From the NCBI RefSeq assembly GCF_008831285.2, contig NC_045149.1, positions 3,027,500-3,091,499 of the forward strand: a stretch of 64,000 nt of DNA, in the 5' to 3' direction. The DNA comes from Nymphaea colorata (lineage: Eukaryota > Streptophyta > Magnoliopsida > Nymphaeales > Nymphaeaceae). Positions 1 to 60,000 of this stretch are shown in pieces (positions within the stretch are counted from its first letter, which is position 1; every line of letters starts with the position of its first letter). The translations under genes were made by a program, and so were the position numbers. The notes below the pieces were generated by a model that worked only from the letters and a program-made list of their open reading frames with translations, did not search any database and was not told where the DNA came from.

Positions 1-1301
1 CAATTGTGCATTAGAAAGCATCCTAGAATGATAACTGCATAAGACAGCTACGAACCCATCACAGATCAAGACTATTCTATATGGTTTGGCTAAGTTTTCA
101 AAGATGTGATGTGATTGTTATGATGATGAATGTGAATGTTGTGTTTATTGAATACACATTGCCGCGGGCAATGATGCAAATGATTGAACAGAGGGTAGTT
201 GTACCCATATTGTTATGACGGCTAGCCAAAACTGTTGTTGTTATGTGTAACCCTCGTGTGGAAGCAATTGGAGGTGTGGGTTCACTCGTGAAGTGAACCA
301 ACCTCATGAGCTAGCCAGTTCATTGTGTTTGTGCAAGTATAAGAATGAAAGAATAAGAGATGAGAGGCCAGTGTGATGTGGCTATGTGTTTGGGAGTTGT
401 CCCGTTTTCGCCACTGGTCTCGCCTGTTCGGAGCGCAGGCGGTGCAAGGCGCCAAGGTACTGTTGTGTGATGTGCTTGGAGCGTAAGCTCCCGCCTTCCC
501 AACCTGGGTGTCCTAGGGAAGGCTGAGTATCTCTCCTTGGAATTCACACATCCATGGATGAGTGCTCTACTGCTGCAGCGGATAGATGAATCCATACTAT
601 TCTGGGCCACCACGGGGGTTGTCTCTCGGCTGTAGGCCGCCCGCGGTGTGCACGTGCCTGTGTTTGCACCCATAGGAACTGTAAATTCACTGATAGTAAT
701 GAAACTGAAATGTATGTGATTGAAATGTACAAGATTGATGTGCATGTGACTGTTGTGCTTATGAATGCAAGTGACATGTTTGAGCATGTCTTGCATGTGA
801 TTGAAATTATGTTATTGTAGCCATTGAGTGGCCTCTGCATGTCGTGTCCTGACACGACATAATGATAGATTGTTCTGATGTTTGCTTGTATAATTGAGCC
901 CTACCTAAGAGGGTTTGGATTTTTCCTAGCTTGTTGCCATACTGCGAAGGCAAAGCTTTCAGTTGTTTCTTTTTTTTCAGGTTTTGGCGGACCCGGGGCA
1001 GCAGGTTGAGCAGATGGCCACACTCACGTCCTACTGGGGAGGTTTTGGGTTTTGTTTTTGTAGTGCTGGCGCGTCTGATTTTGGTTTTACTGATGCCATG
1101 TTTTTTATTAGGCATCGATGTTGTGATTTTGGGGCATTTTTGTCAGATGTACAGTTGAACTGAAATGCTATATAATGGAAAGCTTGCCCCATTGTTTTGA
1201 ATTGCTTGGCTCATTCCTTTTTGAATTGTTGTGTAGTCACACCTCGATGTTGGATGTTAGAAAAAAAAATGATTTGAGTGTCAAAAGGTCGGGGTGTGAC
1301 A
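1..1301 (+). repeat. 5' LTR of gypsy copy 1 (left end outside window)
   Basis: Matches 4397-5695 almost base for base (a net length difference of 2 bp) and ends in GTGTGACA just before the primer-binding site, as an LTR should end in CA. About 1.6 kb of this LTR should lie left of the window if it is full length (about 2.9 kb). Confidence 0.9.
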
Positions 1302-1305
1302 GTTT

Positions 1306-1318
1306 TGGTATCAGAGCC
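1306..1318 (+). other. Primer-binding site of gypsy copy 1
   Basis: TGGTATCAGAGCC, complementary to the 3' end of plant initiator Met-tRNA, 4 nt after the LTR end. Same motif as at 12803, 35893 and 54066 (minus). Confidence 0.9.
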
Positions 1319-1533
1319 ATGGCAAACCCCACTATGGATGTGAGTTAAAGCCTATCTGTAAAGCCGTGTTGCCCAAGTACGTATTTATTTGATTAGGTTG
1401 TTATTGTGGTTATGATTTTTCACGTATAAATACGTAATGTGATCTATGTTTTGAACTTCGCTAATGCACGTTGTGATTTGATTTGTGAGATTAGTCATAG
1501 ACTGGATTTGAGATTAAGGTTCTTGTTTGTGCA

Positions 1534-3945
1534 GATGGAATATCATCGTAAGGGTAAGAAGCGAGCTGGGCCGTCCATAGAGGCACAAAGAGAGCCTAGT
1601 CCGGCCCATTCTGATGCGCATACCCCACGCGATGACAGTACGTCAGGGCACTAGTATGCCCAACTGGGTGGGGGTGCTCAAACCCCACCGAGGCAGACTC
1701 CACCTGTGGATCAGCAGACTATTTTGCTGACCACGTTGCAAACACTGACCTCCCTTATATAGTCCATGGTCAGTAACTAGAGGAGTAATGCATGTCCTTC
1801 GGGAGACACCACTGCGCCACTTAAGGAGAAGGCATCAGCGGTGTCGCTTCAACAGTTCATGGCGATGCAGCCACCTATCTTTTCAGGAGGGTGCAGTCAC
1901 GATAAGGCAAAGCAGTGGATTGAGGAAGTTGAACGCATCTTTGTGCTTCTGAAGATGCCTGAGGAAGACAAAGTGAACTATGGCACTTACCTGCTGAAAG
2001 GTAATGCCATGGACTGGTGGCAATCAACTCTTGAGATCTGGTATGCAGGCCAACTGTCAATATCTTGGAAGCAGTTTAGAGATTCCTTCCTCAACACCTA
2101 CTGCCCAGTGCATGCTAGAGACAAGAAAATGCAACAGTTTCTTGATCTGCAGCAAAATCAAATGAGCTTGGAGGAATATATTACAAGATATCGACACTTG
2201 GAGGCGTATTGCCCACACTTCTACACTACAGATGGAGCCAGAGCAGGCAAGTTTGTGCGCGGTCTGCGGGAGGGACTGCGAAACAAAGTTTTGACGAGCA
2301 GACCTCGTGACTTGGACAAGGCGGTCACTATGGCAAGATGTATAGAAGAAGACTGGGCGAGGACACAGAAAGATCACCAGAAGAAAGCAGGCCAGCATTC
2401 ACAAGGTGGACGAACACAGGTGAAGCGCCAACACTTTGCGGGCAGGACAAGGCCTTATGAGAGGCGGGATGACCGAACTTTCAGACGGAACCAGCCAACC
2501 CGTAGTGAGGCCACCCAGGGGTCAGTGGCCACTCCGACTTCTCAGAGGTGCCCTACTTGTTCAAGTGTGCACCTCGGGAAGCCGTGCTATCGAGAGATCG
2601 GAGCTTGCTTACACTGTGGAATGATGGGGCACTTCATCAAGGATTGTCCCTTAAAGAAGGAAAGAGAGTTGAATAAGCCTGAGGCCGGTCCTTCTAGCGC
2701 ACGACAGACGACTGGACGTGTCTATGCTACTACCGTAGAGGAGCTTCAGGCACACGACTATATTGAAGGTACTTTACTTGTTGGTTCTCATATTGCTAGA
2801 GTGTTGTTTGATGCTGGGGCGACCCATTCATTTATATCTAGTCGATTTACTACTTCACTAGAAGTGTCTGCTAGAAAGATGTTGTATGTTTTGAAAGTCG
2901 TTAGCCCTATGCATGTTCAACAGTCTTGTCGCGAGTATCTATCTGATGTGGACGTGGAGATCCATCAACATCACTTACCTGCACAGTTGGTGATCATAGG
3001 TCTCAGTGAGTTTGATGTGATTTTGGGTATGGATTGGTTATATGCGCATTATGCTAATATAGATTGCAGGAAGAAGCAGATACAGTTGTTGACTGATGAA
3101 ATGCAACCTGTGGAATTCCATGCTCGCAAAGCTACTCGAACTGACAAGATAATGGTGTCTGCATTGAAAGCTAAACGGTTGATAGAAAATGAAAGTGTTG
3201 CTTTCTTGGTCAATGTGTTGACCAATGAGACGGAACCGGTGAGGTTACAGGATGTGGCAGTTGTGAGTGAGTACCCTGTTGTGTTTCCTGAAGAACTGTC
3301 AAGTTTGCCTCCAACACGAGAAGTGGAGTTCAAGATAGAGTTGTCACCAGGGACAGTTCATATTTCTAAGGCACCCTATCGTATGGCATCAGTAGAGTTA
3401 GAAGAATTGAAGAAGCAACTGCAGGAGCTCTTAGACAAGGGCTTCATCCGACCTAGTGTGTCACCTTGGGAAGCACCAGTGTTGTTTGTTAAGAAGAAAG
3501 AGGGGGCAATGCGCTTGTGTATAGATTGTCGCATGTTGAATCAAGTCACCATTAAGAATAAGTATCCGCTTCCAAGAATCGAAGACTTGTTTGATCAGCT
3601 TAAGGATACAAAAGTTTTCTCCAAGATCGATCTGAGGACAGGTTATCATCAACTCTTGATACGGGAGGAAGATGTTGCTAAGACTGCTTTTCGAACAACA
3701 TATGGGCACTATGAATTCAGGGTCATGCCTTTTGGGTTGACCAATGCTCCCGCAGCGTTCATGGACCTCATGAATCGGGTTTTCCAAGAGTTCTTGGATC
3801 GATTTGTTATTGTTTTTGTTGATGATATTTTGGGGTACTCAAAGAGTGTGACAGAGCATAGCGATCACTTGAGAAGTGTATTGGGTCTTTTGCGCAAGCA
3901 TAAGTTATATGCCAAGTATTCAATAAACACAACTACCCTCTTGAG
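1534..3945 (+). pseudogene. gag-pol pseudogene of gypsy copy 1 (gag, protease, partial RT)
   Basis: One frame runs from an upstream ATG at 1534 through in-frame TAG stops at 1652, 1760 and 1778, then open from 1841. Domains in order: capsid-type retrotrans_gag (about 1870-2350), CCHC zinc knuckle [15 protein letters not shown] (about 2607-2650), aspartic protease with FDAGATHSF (Ala in the DSGA position), and reverse transcriptase with [43 protein letters not shown] and [10 protein letters not shown]. The frame then runs into LTR-derived sequence at about 3943, so the end of RT, RNase H and integrase are missing. It cannot encode a working polyprotein. Confidence 0.92.
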
Positions 3946-5695
3946 GCGATGACACGTGCCTCAATGATTTTGTTTTGTATTTGTTTGAGTTGTTGAGGTA
4001 TGTAGTAGGAATCTTATCTTGTGTTTGTGTCTGCAGGTACACCGGGTACGTCCCGTCGACCTTGAGCTACCAGATTCGAAGCTCGAGGCATTTTGGAAGA
4101 GTTTGTGAGCACGCCACAAGTATGGCAGCATTCCAGGCAAATCCCTGCCTGGGGTAAATGTATGAATGTGTGTTCCTAGGGACGTGGGATCCTAGGATTG
4201 TGATGCAATTGATTGACTGATTGTTTTGTGAATGAGTGTGTGCATGCATGTACATGAATCAACATATGATATGAATTGTTTTGAAAAGCTATTAGAAGTC
4301 TATTTTGAAATATCACGCATTTGCATGTGCATGCTAGAATTGATAACTGTTTAGGACAGATGAGGTGGGGTGTCGAGTCGAGTGTCTCCTCGACCCCAAT
4401 TGTGCATTAGAAAGCATCCTAGAATGATAACTGCATAGGACAGCTACGAACCCATCACAGATCAAGACTATTCTATATGGTTTGGCTAAGTTTTCAAAGA
4501 TGTGATGTGATTGTTATGATGATGAATGTGAATGTTGTGTTTATTGAATACACATTGTCGCGGGCAATGATGCAAATGATTGAACAGAGGGTAGTTGTAC
4601 CCATATTGTTATGACGGCTAGCCAAAACTGTTGTTGTTATGTGTAACCCTCGTGTGGAAGCAATTGGAGGTGTGGGTTCACTCGTGAAGTGAACCAACCT
4701 CATGAGCTAGCCAGTTAATTGTGTTTGTGCAAGTATAAGAATGAAAGAATAAGAGATGAGAGACCAGTGTGATGTGGCTATGTGTTTGGGAGTTGTCCCG
4801 TTTTCGCCACTGGTCTCGCCTGTTCGGAGCGCAGGCGGTGCAAGGCCCCAGGGTACTGTTGTGTGATGTGCTTGGAGCGTAGGCTCCCGCCTTCCCAACC
4901 TGGGTGTCCTAGGGAAGGCTGAGTATCTCTCCTTGGAATTCACACATCCATGGATGAGTGCTCTACCGCTGCAGCGGATAGATGGATCCATACTGTTCTG
5001 GGCCACCACGGGGGTTGTCTCTCGGCTGTAGGCCGCCCGCGGTGTGCACGTGTCTGTGTTTGCACACACAGGAACTGTAAATTCACTGATAGTAATAAAA
5101 CTGAAATGTATGTGATTGAAATGTACAGGATTGATGTGCATGTGACTGTTGTGCTTATGAATGCAAGTGACATGTTTGAGCATGCCTTGCATGTGATTGA
5201 AATTATGTTATTGTAGCCATTGAGTGGCCTCTGCATGTCGTGTCCTGACACGACATAATGATAGATTGTTCTGATGTTTGCTTGTATAATTGAGCCCTAC
5301 CTAAGAGGGTTTGGACTTTTCCTGGCTTGTTGCCATACTGCAAAGGCTAAGCCTTCAGTTGTTTCTTTTTTTCAGGTTTTGACGGACCCGGGGCAGCAGG
5401 CTGAGCAGATGGCTACACTCACGTCCTACTGGGGAGGTTTTGGGTTTTGTTTTTGTAGTGCCGACGCGTCTGATTTTGGTTTTACTGATGCCTTATTTTT
5501 TATTAGGCATCGATGTTGTGATTTTGGTGTATTTTTGTCAAATGTACAGTTGAACTGGAATGCTATATAATGGAAAGTTTGCCCCATTGTTTTGAATTGC
5601 TTGGCTCATTCCTTTTTGAACTGTTGTGTAGTCACACCTCGATGTTGGATGTTAGAAAAAAAAATGTTTGAGTGTCAAAAGGTCGCGGTGTGACA
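3943..5695 (+). repeat. 3' LTR of gypsy copy 1, 5'-truncated
   Basis: Aligns with the last 1.75 kb of the full-length LTRs at 13807-16734 and 25427-28464 and ends GTGTGACA. It starts abruptly after RT coding sequence, which marks a deletion by illegitimate recombination. Confidence 0.88.
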
Positions 5696-6320
5696 ACTAT
5701 GATGATACTTGGAATTGTCCCCAAGACCAGATGTGGTATTGAGCCAAGAAGTTACCGGTTATTGAGATGTTAAGATTTCCCTGTCTATGACAATTCCTAA
5801 TGTGTTATATGCTCCTAAGTTTCTCAGTAATCTTTTATCAGTCAGACAATTGACTAATGACTTACATTGTCGTGTTACATTTGACTCTGGTTTATGTTCA
5901 TTTCAGGACTTGTAAACTGGAAAGACGATTGGTGGAGGCTATGAGAAAGAGAGCATCTACATCCTGTCTGATTCTGTGGGTATTGCAGCCTCCTCAATTC
6001 TTCATTGTCCTCCTCCTTCTAGTAGCATCTCAGAATAGGTCATACATCTGTCTCCAAGCTTCGTCACCTACTTCCTCATCTATTAGTACCAGAGTCATTC
6101 CAGTGTAAAGCCTATCAACTATGCAATATTAGAAGGCCTTAAGTTTCTAGGTGGTCCTTTGCAATATTTAATAGTTAGGAGTTCTCTTTAAACATTTCTC
6201 TATTTTCAGTTGATGTTATTTGTAAGTCTCTATCGCTGCCAGCCTGCCCTAATCTATTTATTATTGAGATTAGGGTTAATTTATAAGATGATTTTCTCTC
6301 TCTAAGACCGTCGGTTGTAA
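5696..6320 (+). mobile_element. Ty1/copia remnant with degenerate 3' LTR
   Basis: 5780-5985 reads as a broken copia pre-integrase segment (IPNVLYAPKFLSNLLSVRQL, then LTNDLHCRVTFD). About 6122-6320 resembles the copia A LTR (shared GGTGGTCCTTTG, AATAGTTAGGAG and GATTAGGG runs) and is probably the 3' LTR. Everything between is deleted. Several stops; non-coding today. Confidence 0.7.
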
Positions 6321-7014
6321 CACAATTCACAGCATGCAATCCACATTGAGGTCATACAGCACAATCCCCTACCTCCAAAAATAAAATAAAATAAACAATT
6401 TTGACATGAATGGCATTGACATTGTAGGGCAATAATAGCTTTAATAGTTTGGAGTTTGTAATCAAATAGATCCTATAACCCCAGGCAACTCTATGCATTC
6501 AATGTACTATGTCAATTGTAAAAGGATAATTACTGACAGCATCTGATAGAAACCAAAATGAAAAAAAAGTTGGTGCCGATGGACTTGATCATGGAGCATA
6601 ATTCATGAATGAAATAGCAAAACAGAATTATAATAGGCATAAGACAATGATATTATGGGATGAGCTTAGTGTTTTGATCAAGCAGAAGAAGTACCTGGAG
6701 ATTGAGGGAAAAATAATGCCTTTCTGGATCTCTTCATCGGTAATATATGATGCTAGGCTGAAGCAAATAGCTCTATGTCAGAATTTTCAGTATGATTTTC
6801 AATATGATATAAATAAAAGCCATTAAATAAGAGACAATTTTTAAGTCCAAATTAGCACTGCAAACAAAACATTGCCATTCTACAAGAATTTGACATGAAC
6901 ACAAAGCCTCCAACAAGCAAGCCACCACTGCCTCAGCCAAGCAAAAATCAGTTGCCAGTGGCCAGGTCATGACAGAACCAGGTTAGAGGTTGCTTATGCT
7001 AAGTAACTAGGCTG
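6321..7014. other. Non-coding, no feature recognised
   Basis: AT-rich sequence. An open frame of 73 codons at 6605-6826 matches nothing I know and has no supporting motif. No RNA gene or repeat seen. Either intron 16 of NAD-ME2 or sequence downstream of the gene. Confidence 0.5.
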
Positions 7015-7533
7015 CTAAGTCACATGGATATGGCTAAATAGCTGTTGTATCTGTGTTCATGCACTGACACGCCGATACAGGTACGGCAACATAAATCGAC
7101 ACGAAAGTTTTGATTTTTGCATTTTTTGTGGAACTTTCAGATTTTTTGTGAAATTTTGCTTCTTCCTTATGGAATTTTTGGAATTTTTCATATTTTTTGT
7201 GGTATTTTCTGTATTTGTTTGTGAAATACACGTCGACACAGATATGACAACACATTTGGACACAGTTTCATATTTTTTATGGAATTTTGCAGATTTTTTG
7301 TGAAATTTTACATATTGTTAATGGAATTTTGAAATTTTGCATATTTTTTGTGGTATTTTCCATATTTGTTTGTGGAATTTTACAGGTATATACACGCACA
7401 CATATACATATACATATATAGGTATATATTATATACCTTCTCATATTCACGTGTCCACAACTTTTAAAATTCTTGTGCGTACCCACTCCCCTGTACCCAT
7501 ACCCGCACCTATTTCGGTATCCTGGTGACTTAG
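7015..7533. mobile_element. hAT-like MITE, CTAAGTCAC family
   Basis: 519 bp. Ends are inverted: CTAAGTCACATGGATATGG at the left, and the reverse complement of the right end reads CTAAGTCACCAGGATACC. Flanking 8-mers CTAGGCTG and CTTGCCTG match at 6 of 8 positions, an aged hAT-type duplication. The interior is AT-rich with short repeats of the type TTTTTTGTGGAATTTT. No coding capacity. Confidence 0.75.
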
Positions 7534-8280
7534 CTTGCCTGAGATGAACTAGCTCATGGCATGAAAAGGCTCAAAAGGGACAAAAATTGTTTTCCTCGAA
7601 CATATTGCTAATCCTTTTAGCGGAGATGGAGGAGTTGCAATCACCAACTAGCCAATAGCATTTTGTCCAGTCAAGCTGGATGAGGATCTGTACGAGTCAG
7701 GCTGGAAGAGGATCTGTTAATCATGATGACCATTTCTTCACCCAATCGTAGTTTGCCATAACATAATAATAAAATGAGTTTGTATCACAACTATACAAAT
7801 TTTAAAATGTGTGAAGGAAAAGTACATAACTTTAGAAACCATAAATTTAATGGAAAATCCATGAGACTAAATGAAAATCAAACACGACCTTAGCCCCGAG
7901 TGATTTCTTTCTTCTAGTGTAAGGACGCTCTACTTATACGCAAAGTAGATTGACTGCTAAAGTATTAAACTTCGCATTTTAGCTAGTACCGTCGATCATG
8001 ATCTAGTGTATAGCACACATGCTCTTGTAAGAGTCCTCATAGCAAGGAAACAGAAAGAGCCCAAAGAATAAAAAAAGCAATGGAACTTGAAGCTAATCAC
8101 ATCTCAAACTAGCAATGTGCCTTGAGGCAAAATATAGGAGATAAAAGGTATAATAATACATTGAGCGCTACAAAATACAATGGACAAAAAATATAATATA
8201 TTGCAGTACACAAGTTTAACCTGGTTTTGCTTGTTTATAGTTTTGCTACACAGTTAGGAATTGGGCCGAACTACACAATA
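7534..8280. other. Non-coding, no feature recognised
   Basis: AT-rich, no long open frame, no clear repeat. Nothing supported. Confidence 0.5.
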
Positions 8281-8640
8281 TTAGGAACTTATAGTTTTGA
8301 GTTTTGTAGGTGGACCCAAAGCTTTGAGCTGATTTTGGATGAATATGGCTCGAGTGATTTTTTTTTTTTGTGATGTGCGTAGGTATGTGGCATTCCAGGC
8401 AAATCTTTCCTTGGTGCCAAATTATAACAAGTGTTCTACTTCTCCTATATGTTAGGGCTCATAGACCATGAAAAGGGTCCATTTGCTAAGAATGAATAAT
8501 GAATGTATGTGTTGTGGGAAATGTAACATGCACAAGTGGTAATGTTTTCCACAGGTCTATTAATGTATGTCTTTTCATTTGTTTTTAATTGATTTATATT
8601 GACATAAGCATGCTAGTGAATAACTGCTTAGCACAGCTTA
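8281..8640 (+). repeat. Diverged gypsy LTR fragment
   Basis: Order of short matches follows the gypsy LTRs: a GTATGTGGCATTCCAGGCAAAT block (shown here in part), later a GCATGCTAG..AATAACTG block near 8608. Much more diverged than the other copies, so an older insertion. Ends not defined. Confidence 0.5.
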
Positions 8641-8699
8641 GTCATAAAGGTCTTTTGGACTTGTATTTGCAACAAATAACCAGTTTTGGCAGCATTCCT

Positions 8700-9075
8700 C
8701 CAAGAACTAAACAAACAACTCTAGAGAGCCCATTCAAGAAGGAAGAGAAACAAATAGTTTGTGAAGCAATCGGTAGATGGTTTTGCCAAGTAGAAATTGC
8801 GTTCACCACTGTCAACTTACCTTTTCCAAGCAATGATTAAAGTTATGGGATAATTTGGCCCATGAATAAAGGGTTCCTCATATCACAAGATGAAAGGACC
8901 TTTATTGGAATTAGAAGCTGTTTGAACAAAACATTTTGTCAAAACATATAAAGAGCATTGGAAGAAATATGGTTGTTCTATAATGTCAGATGGATGGACA
9001 GAGACTAATGGTAAAACACTAATCAATTTATTAGTTAACTAGCTCATAGGAATCATGTTAGTGAAGAAAAACAAT
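8700..9075 (+). pseudogene. hAT transposase fragment (DUF659-type)
   Basis: Frames read PFKKEEKQIVCEAIGRWFC and, after frameshifts, SIMSDGWTETNGKTLINLLV (8978-9040). The SDGWT...R/NG..LINFLV pattern is the DUF659 region of plant hAT transposases. Stops and frameshifts; BED finger and C-terminal dimerisation domain absent here. Confidence 0.75.
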
Positions 9076-9084
9076 TCATCTAAC

Positions 9085-9300
9085 CCGTGCGGTCAGCCAC
9101 ACGGAACTCGCTTGGTGCCGCATTGATGGCACGTCCGAGGCGAATCCGCACGTGTGTCGAGTGCCTAACTCACGCATGCAGGTGACTTAGCTACAAATAT
9201 ATTCAGCAACATCCCCATACCCAAGTTTTTTGAAAATGGTCCATACCTGTACCATTCTAAGAAACTATAGCAATTCTAACATCAGCCAGTTTATTTTGGA
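9085..9300. mobile_element. Fragments of the CTAAGTCAC MITE family
   Basis: 9085-9190 is GC-rich and ends GCAGGTGACTTAG, the family right terminus. 9191-9260 resembles the right interior of the element at 41185-42353 (CCATACCCAAGTTTTTT). No partner end was found. Confidence 0.5.
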
Positions 9301-10410
9301 GCATCACATGGGCCAGGCCAATTACAGACTGTCCACAAATGACAAAAAGGACATCTCATCATCCATTCTATCCAGCGGTCCCCCTCTGCGAGATCACATG
9401 GAGAAGTATACAGGACATGCCCTCGACTGAATGGTTGTCCCTGACCTTGTCGTGAGGCTCATACTTAAGTTACCAAATCTGACTTTTGCAGCAACTTGAG
9501 TGCCCTTGAAGGGGCCACAACAAGAAAGGGCCTTTAGCTTACTTACACCAAGGCGGGACAGGGATGGGAACAAAAATGTCAGGCCTCATGAGTTCATCAA
9601 TCACTTACAATAAAACGTGGAAAGAATGAGCCATTCAAGGCCAGCATAGAAGTTAGGAGAGAGAGACCATCAACAGACTCGCAGAGGATTTGACTCAGCC
9701 TGCAAACACCCTCGATGCTCACACCTTGAGAACAATTTTCCAAACCTTCCAGGCTCACACCTTGAGGATAAGGTGTTTTCTTGAAAGGGGGAGTATACAC
9801 CGGATAGGGGATTCTGGGTCGGGTCCATTGGACTGACCCATTAACCTCCATAAATAGGGTCGGTAGACCAGAATAGGGCTTATCACAGATATTATTGGGT
9901 GTTCCTCTGGGAGTAGAACCACTAATCTGGAGATTAGGACTGAGTGTGCGCGTGGAATTTGGGGTTTCCTCTTGTAAGGGCTCATCAAGGTTAGTGGTGG
10001 CTAACATTAGTTTTCATTTATTTTACTTTTCCCTAATTAAGGATTTTCTCTTTTCTCATATAATTGTAGAATTTTTCCCAAGATTTTCAGCTTTGCAAAA
10101 AATATCCAAGAAAAACCTTACTGTTTAATATGTGCCATCAATATTTATGACTATTTGTTCCAGACTAGAATTTAGCAGTACAAGGAAACAGGCATTCTCG
10201 CACTTACAATTCATAGGAGAGTGTAAATAATAATAGAAGATAGGTATAATCAAAACCAAACAACTGATGCTTGTTGTTAAAGGGTGAAAGTACACAATGT
10301 ATTGAATAGATATCTATGCTTCTAACCAACTAGAGATGTTTAGTATAGATTAGACTTGCCTTTTAAAAACTAAAGTGCAACACTAGAGAAAAAAAAACAG
10401 ATATTCATAC
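9301..10410. other. Non-coding stretch with one unassigned open frame
   Basis: A 136-codon frame on the minus strand (10007-9597) has no recognised domain; its DNA contains a near-repeated CTCAAGGTGTGAGC (as read on the minus strand). Might be LTR or transposon sequence. No exon of NAD-ME2 was found here despite a directed search for the C-terminal segment. Confidence 0.4.
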
Positions 10411-59384
<48,974 letters not shown>

Positions 59385-60000
59385 CTTTCCCAGAGAAAGA
59401 GAGAGAGAGAGAGAGCAGCAAAAGTGAACGGTCGGAACCGATCGGCGATGTGTCGGGAGCTTACTTAGGAAAACAGGGTTTGCTGTGCGTCGGGTTGTCG
59501 AAGCAAAGGGGGATTCAGGCCAGGCGACCCCCTCAACTCCGTACAGCCATCGATGGACAAAAGGAATTCATTACGAACGTCCCAGGGGCTGGGAATTCAC
59601 GACGAACGTCCCTCAGATTCTTCAATTAGATATTAAATTTTTTTCTGTATCTATTCCTTCGGAACGATTTATTGGGATAATCTCATTCAAATAAAAAATG
59701 TTAACATCCATACGTACACAATCGTACGTACACAGTTCTTCCAGGAGATGCCAGCAAATAGAAGTGGCATTCCGTAAATGCCCTTTAAATTGGGCGGTAC
59801 TAAGCCTATGAGTAAGCTGTTTGTTACTTACGAAACATGGAAATTTTGGAAAAAAAAAAAAGCGAACTTCGTCGCCAAAAAAGTAAGGTCAAGGAAAATC
59901 GTTGAAGCATTGAAGATGAGAAAGCCAACAACTTTGCACTTGAATACGATAAACCATCACCATGTTATTTTGCTTACAAGTTATAAGCAAAATCAGTGAA
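59385..60000 (-). promoter_or_regulatory. NAD-ME2 5' UTR and promoter-proximal region
   Basis: Upstream (minus strand) of the start codon. A GA run on the plus strand at 59391-59415 makes a CT-rich 5' leader ending about 7 nt before the ATG; TC/GA tracts of this kind are common in plant core promoters. The rest to 60000 is AT-rich with no recognised gene. I cannot point to a certain TATA box or transcription start. Copia coding remnants begin at about 60001, so any upstream control region is close to transposon sequence. Confidence 0.5.

Larger units (their letters stand above)
1..5695 (+). mobile_element. Ty3/gypsy LTR retrotransposon, truncated (copy 1)
   Basis: LTR-internal-LTR organisation. 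The 5' LTR is cut by the window edge (1-1301); the internal part carries a primer-binding site, gag, protease and part of reverse transcriptase. The 3' LTR (3943-5695) lacks about its first 1.1 kb, judged against the full-length LTRs at 13807-16734 and 25427-28464. RT after the YVDD-type box, RNase H, integrase and the polypurine tract are deleted. Bases 1-1301 and 4397-5695 are nearly identical, suggesting a recent insertion. Its right flank is a copia remnant, so it probably inserted there. Confidence 0.9.

Noticed and set aside
320-855. Frames of 100-160 codons repeated at 320-855, 4707-5251, 15708-16199 and 27642-27908
   Set aside because: The same LTR segment in four places; the frames break differently in each copy, so they are not a conserved gene.
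1-10410. Missing C-terminal exon or exons of NAD-ME2
   Set aside because: I looked on the minus strand for the segment after ASE (family pattern YMTDEE, then GILYPSI) and found nothing convincing, so no exon is called here.
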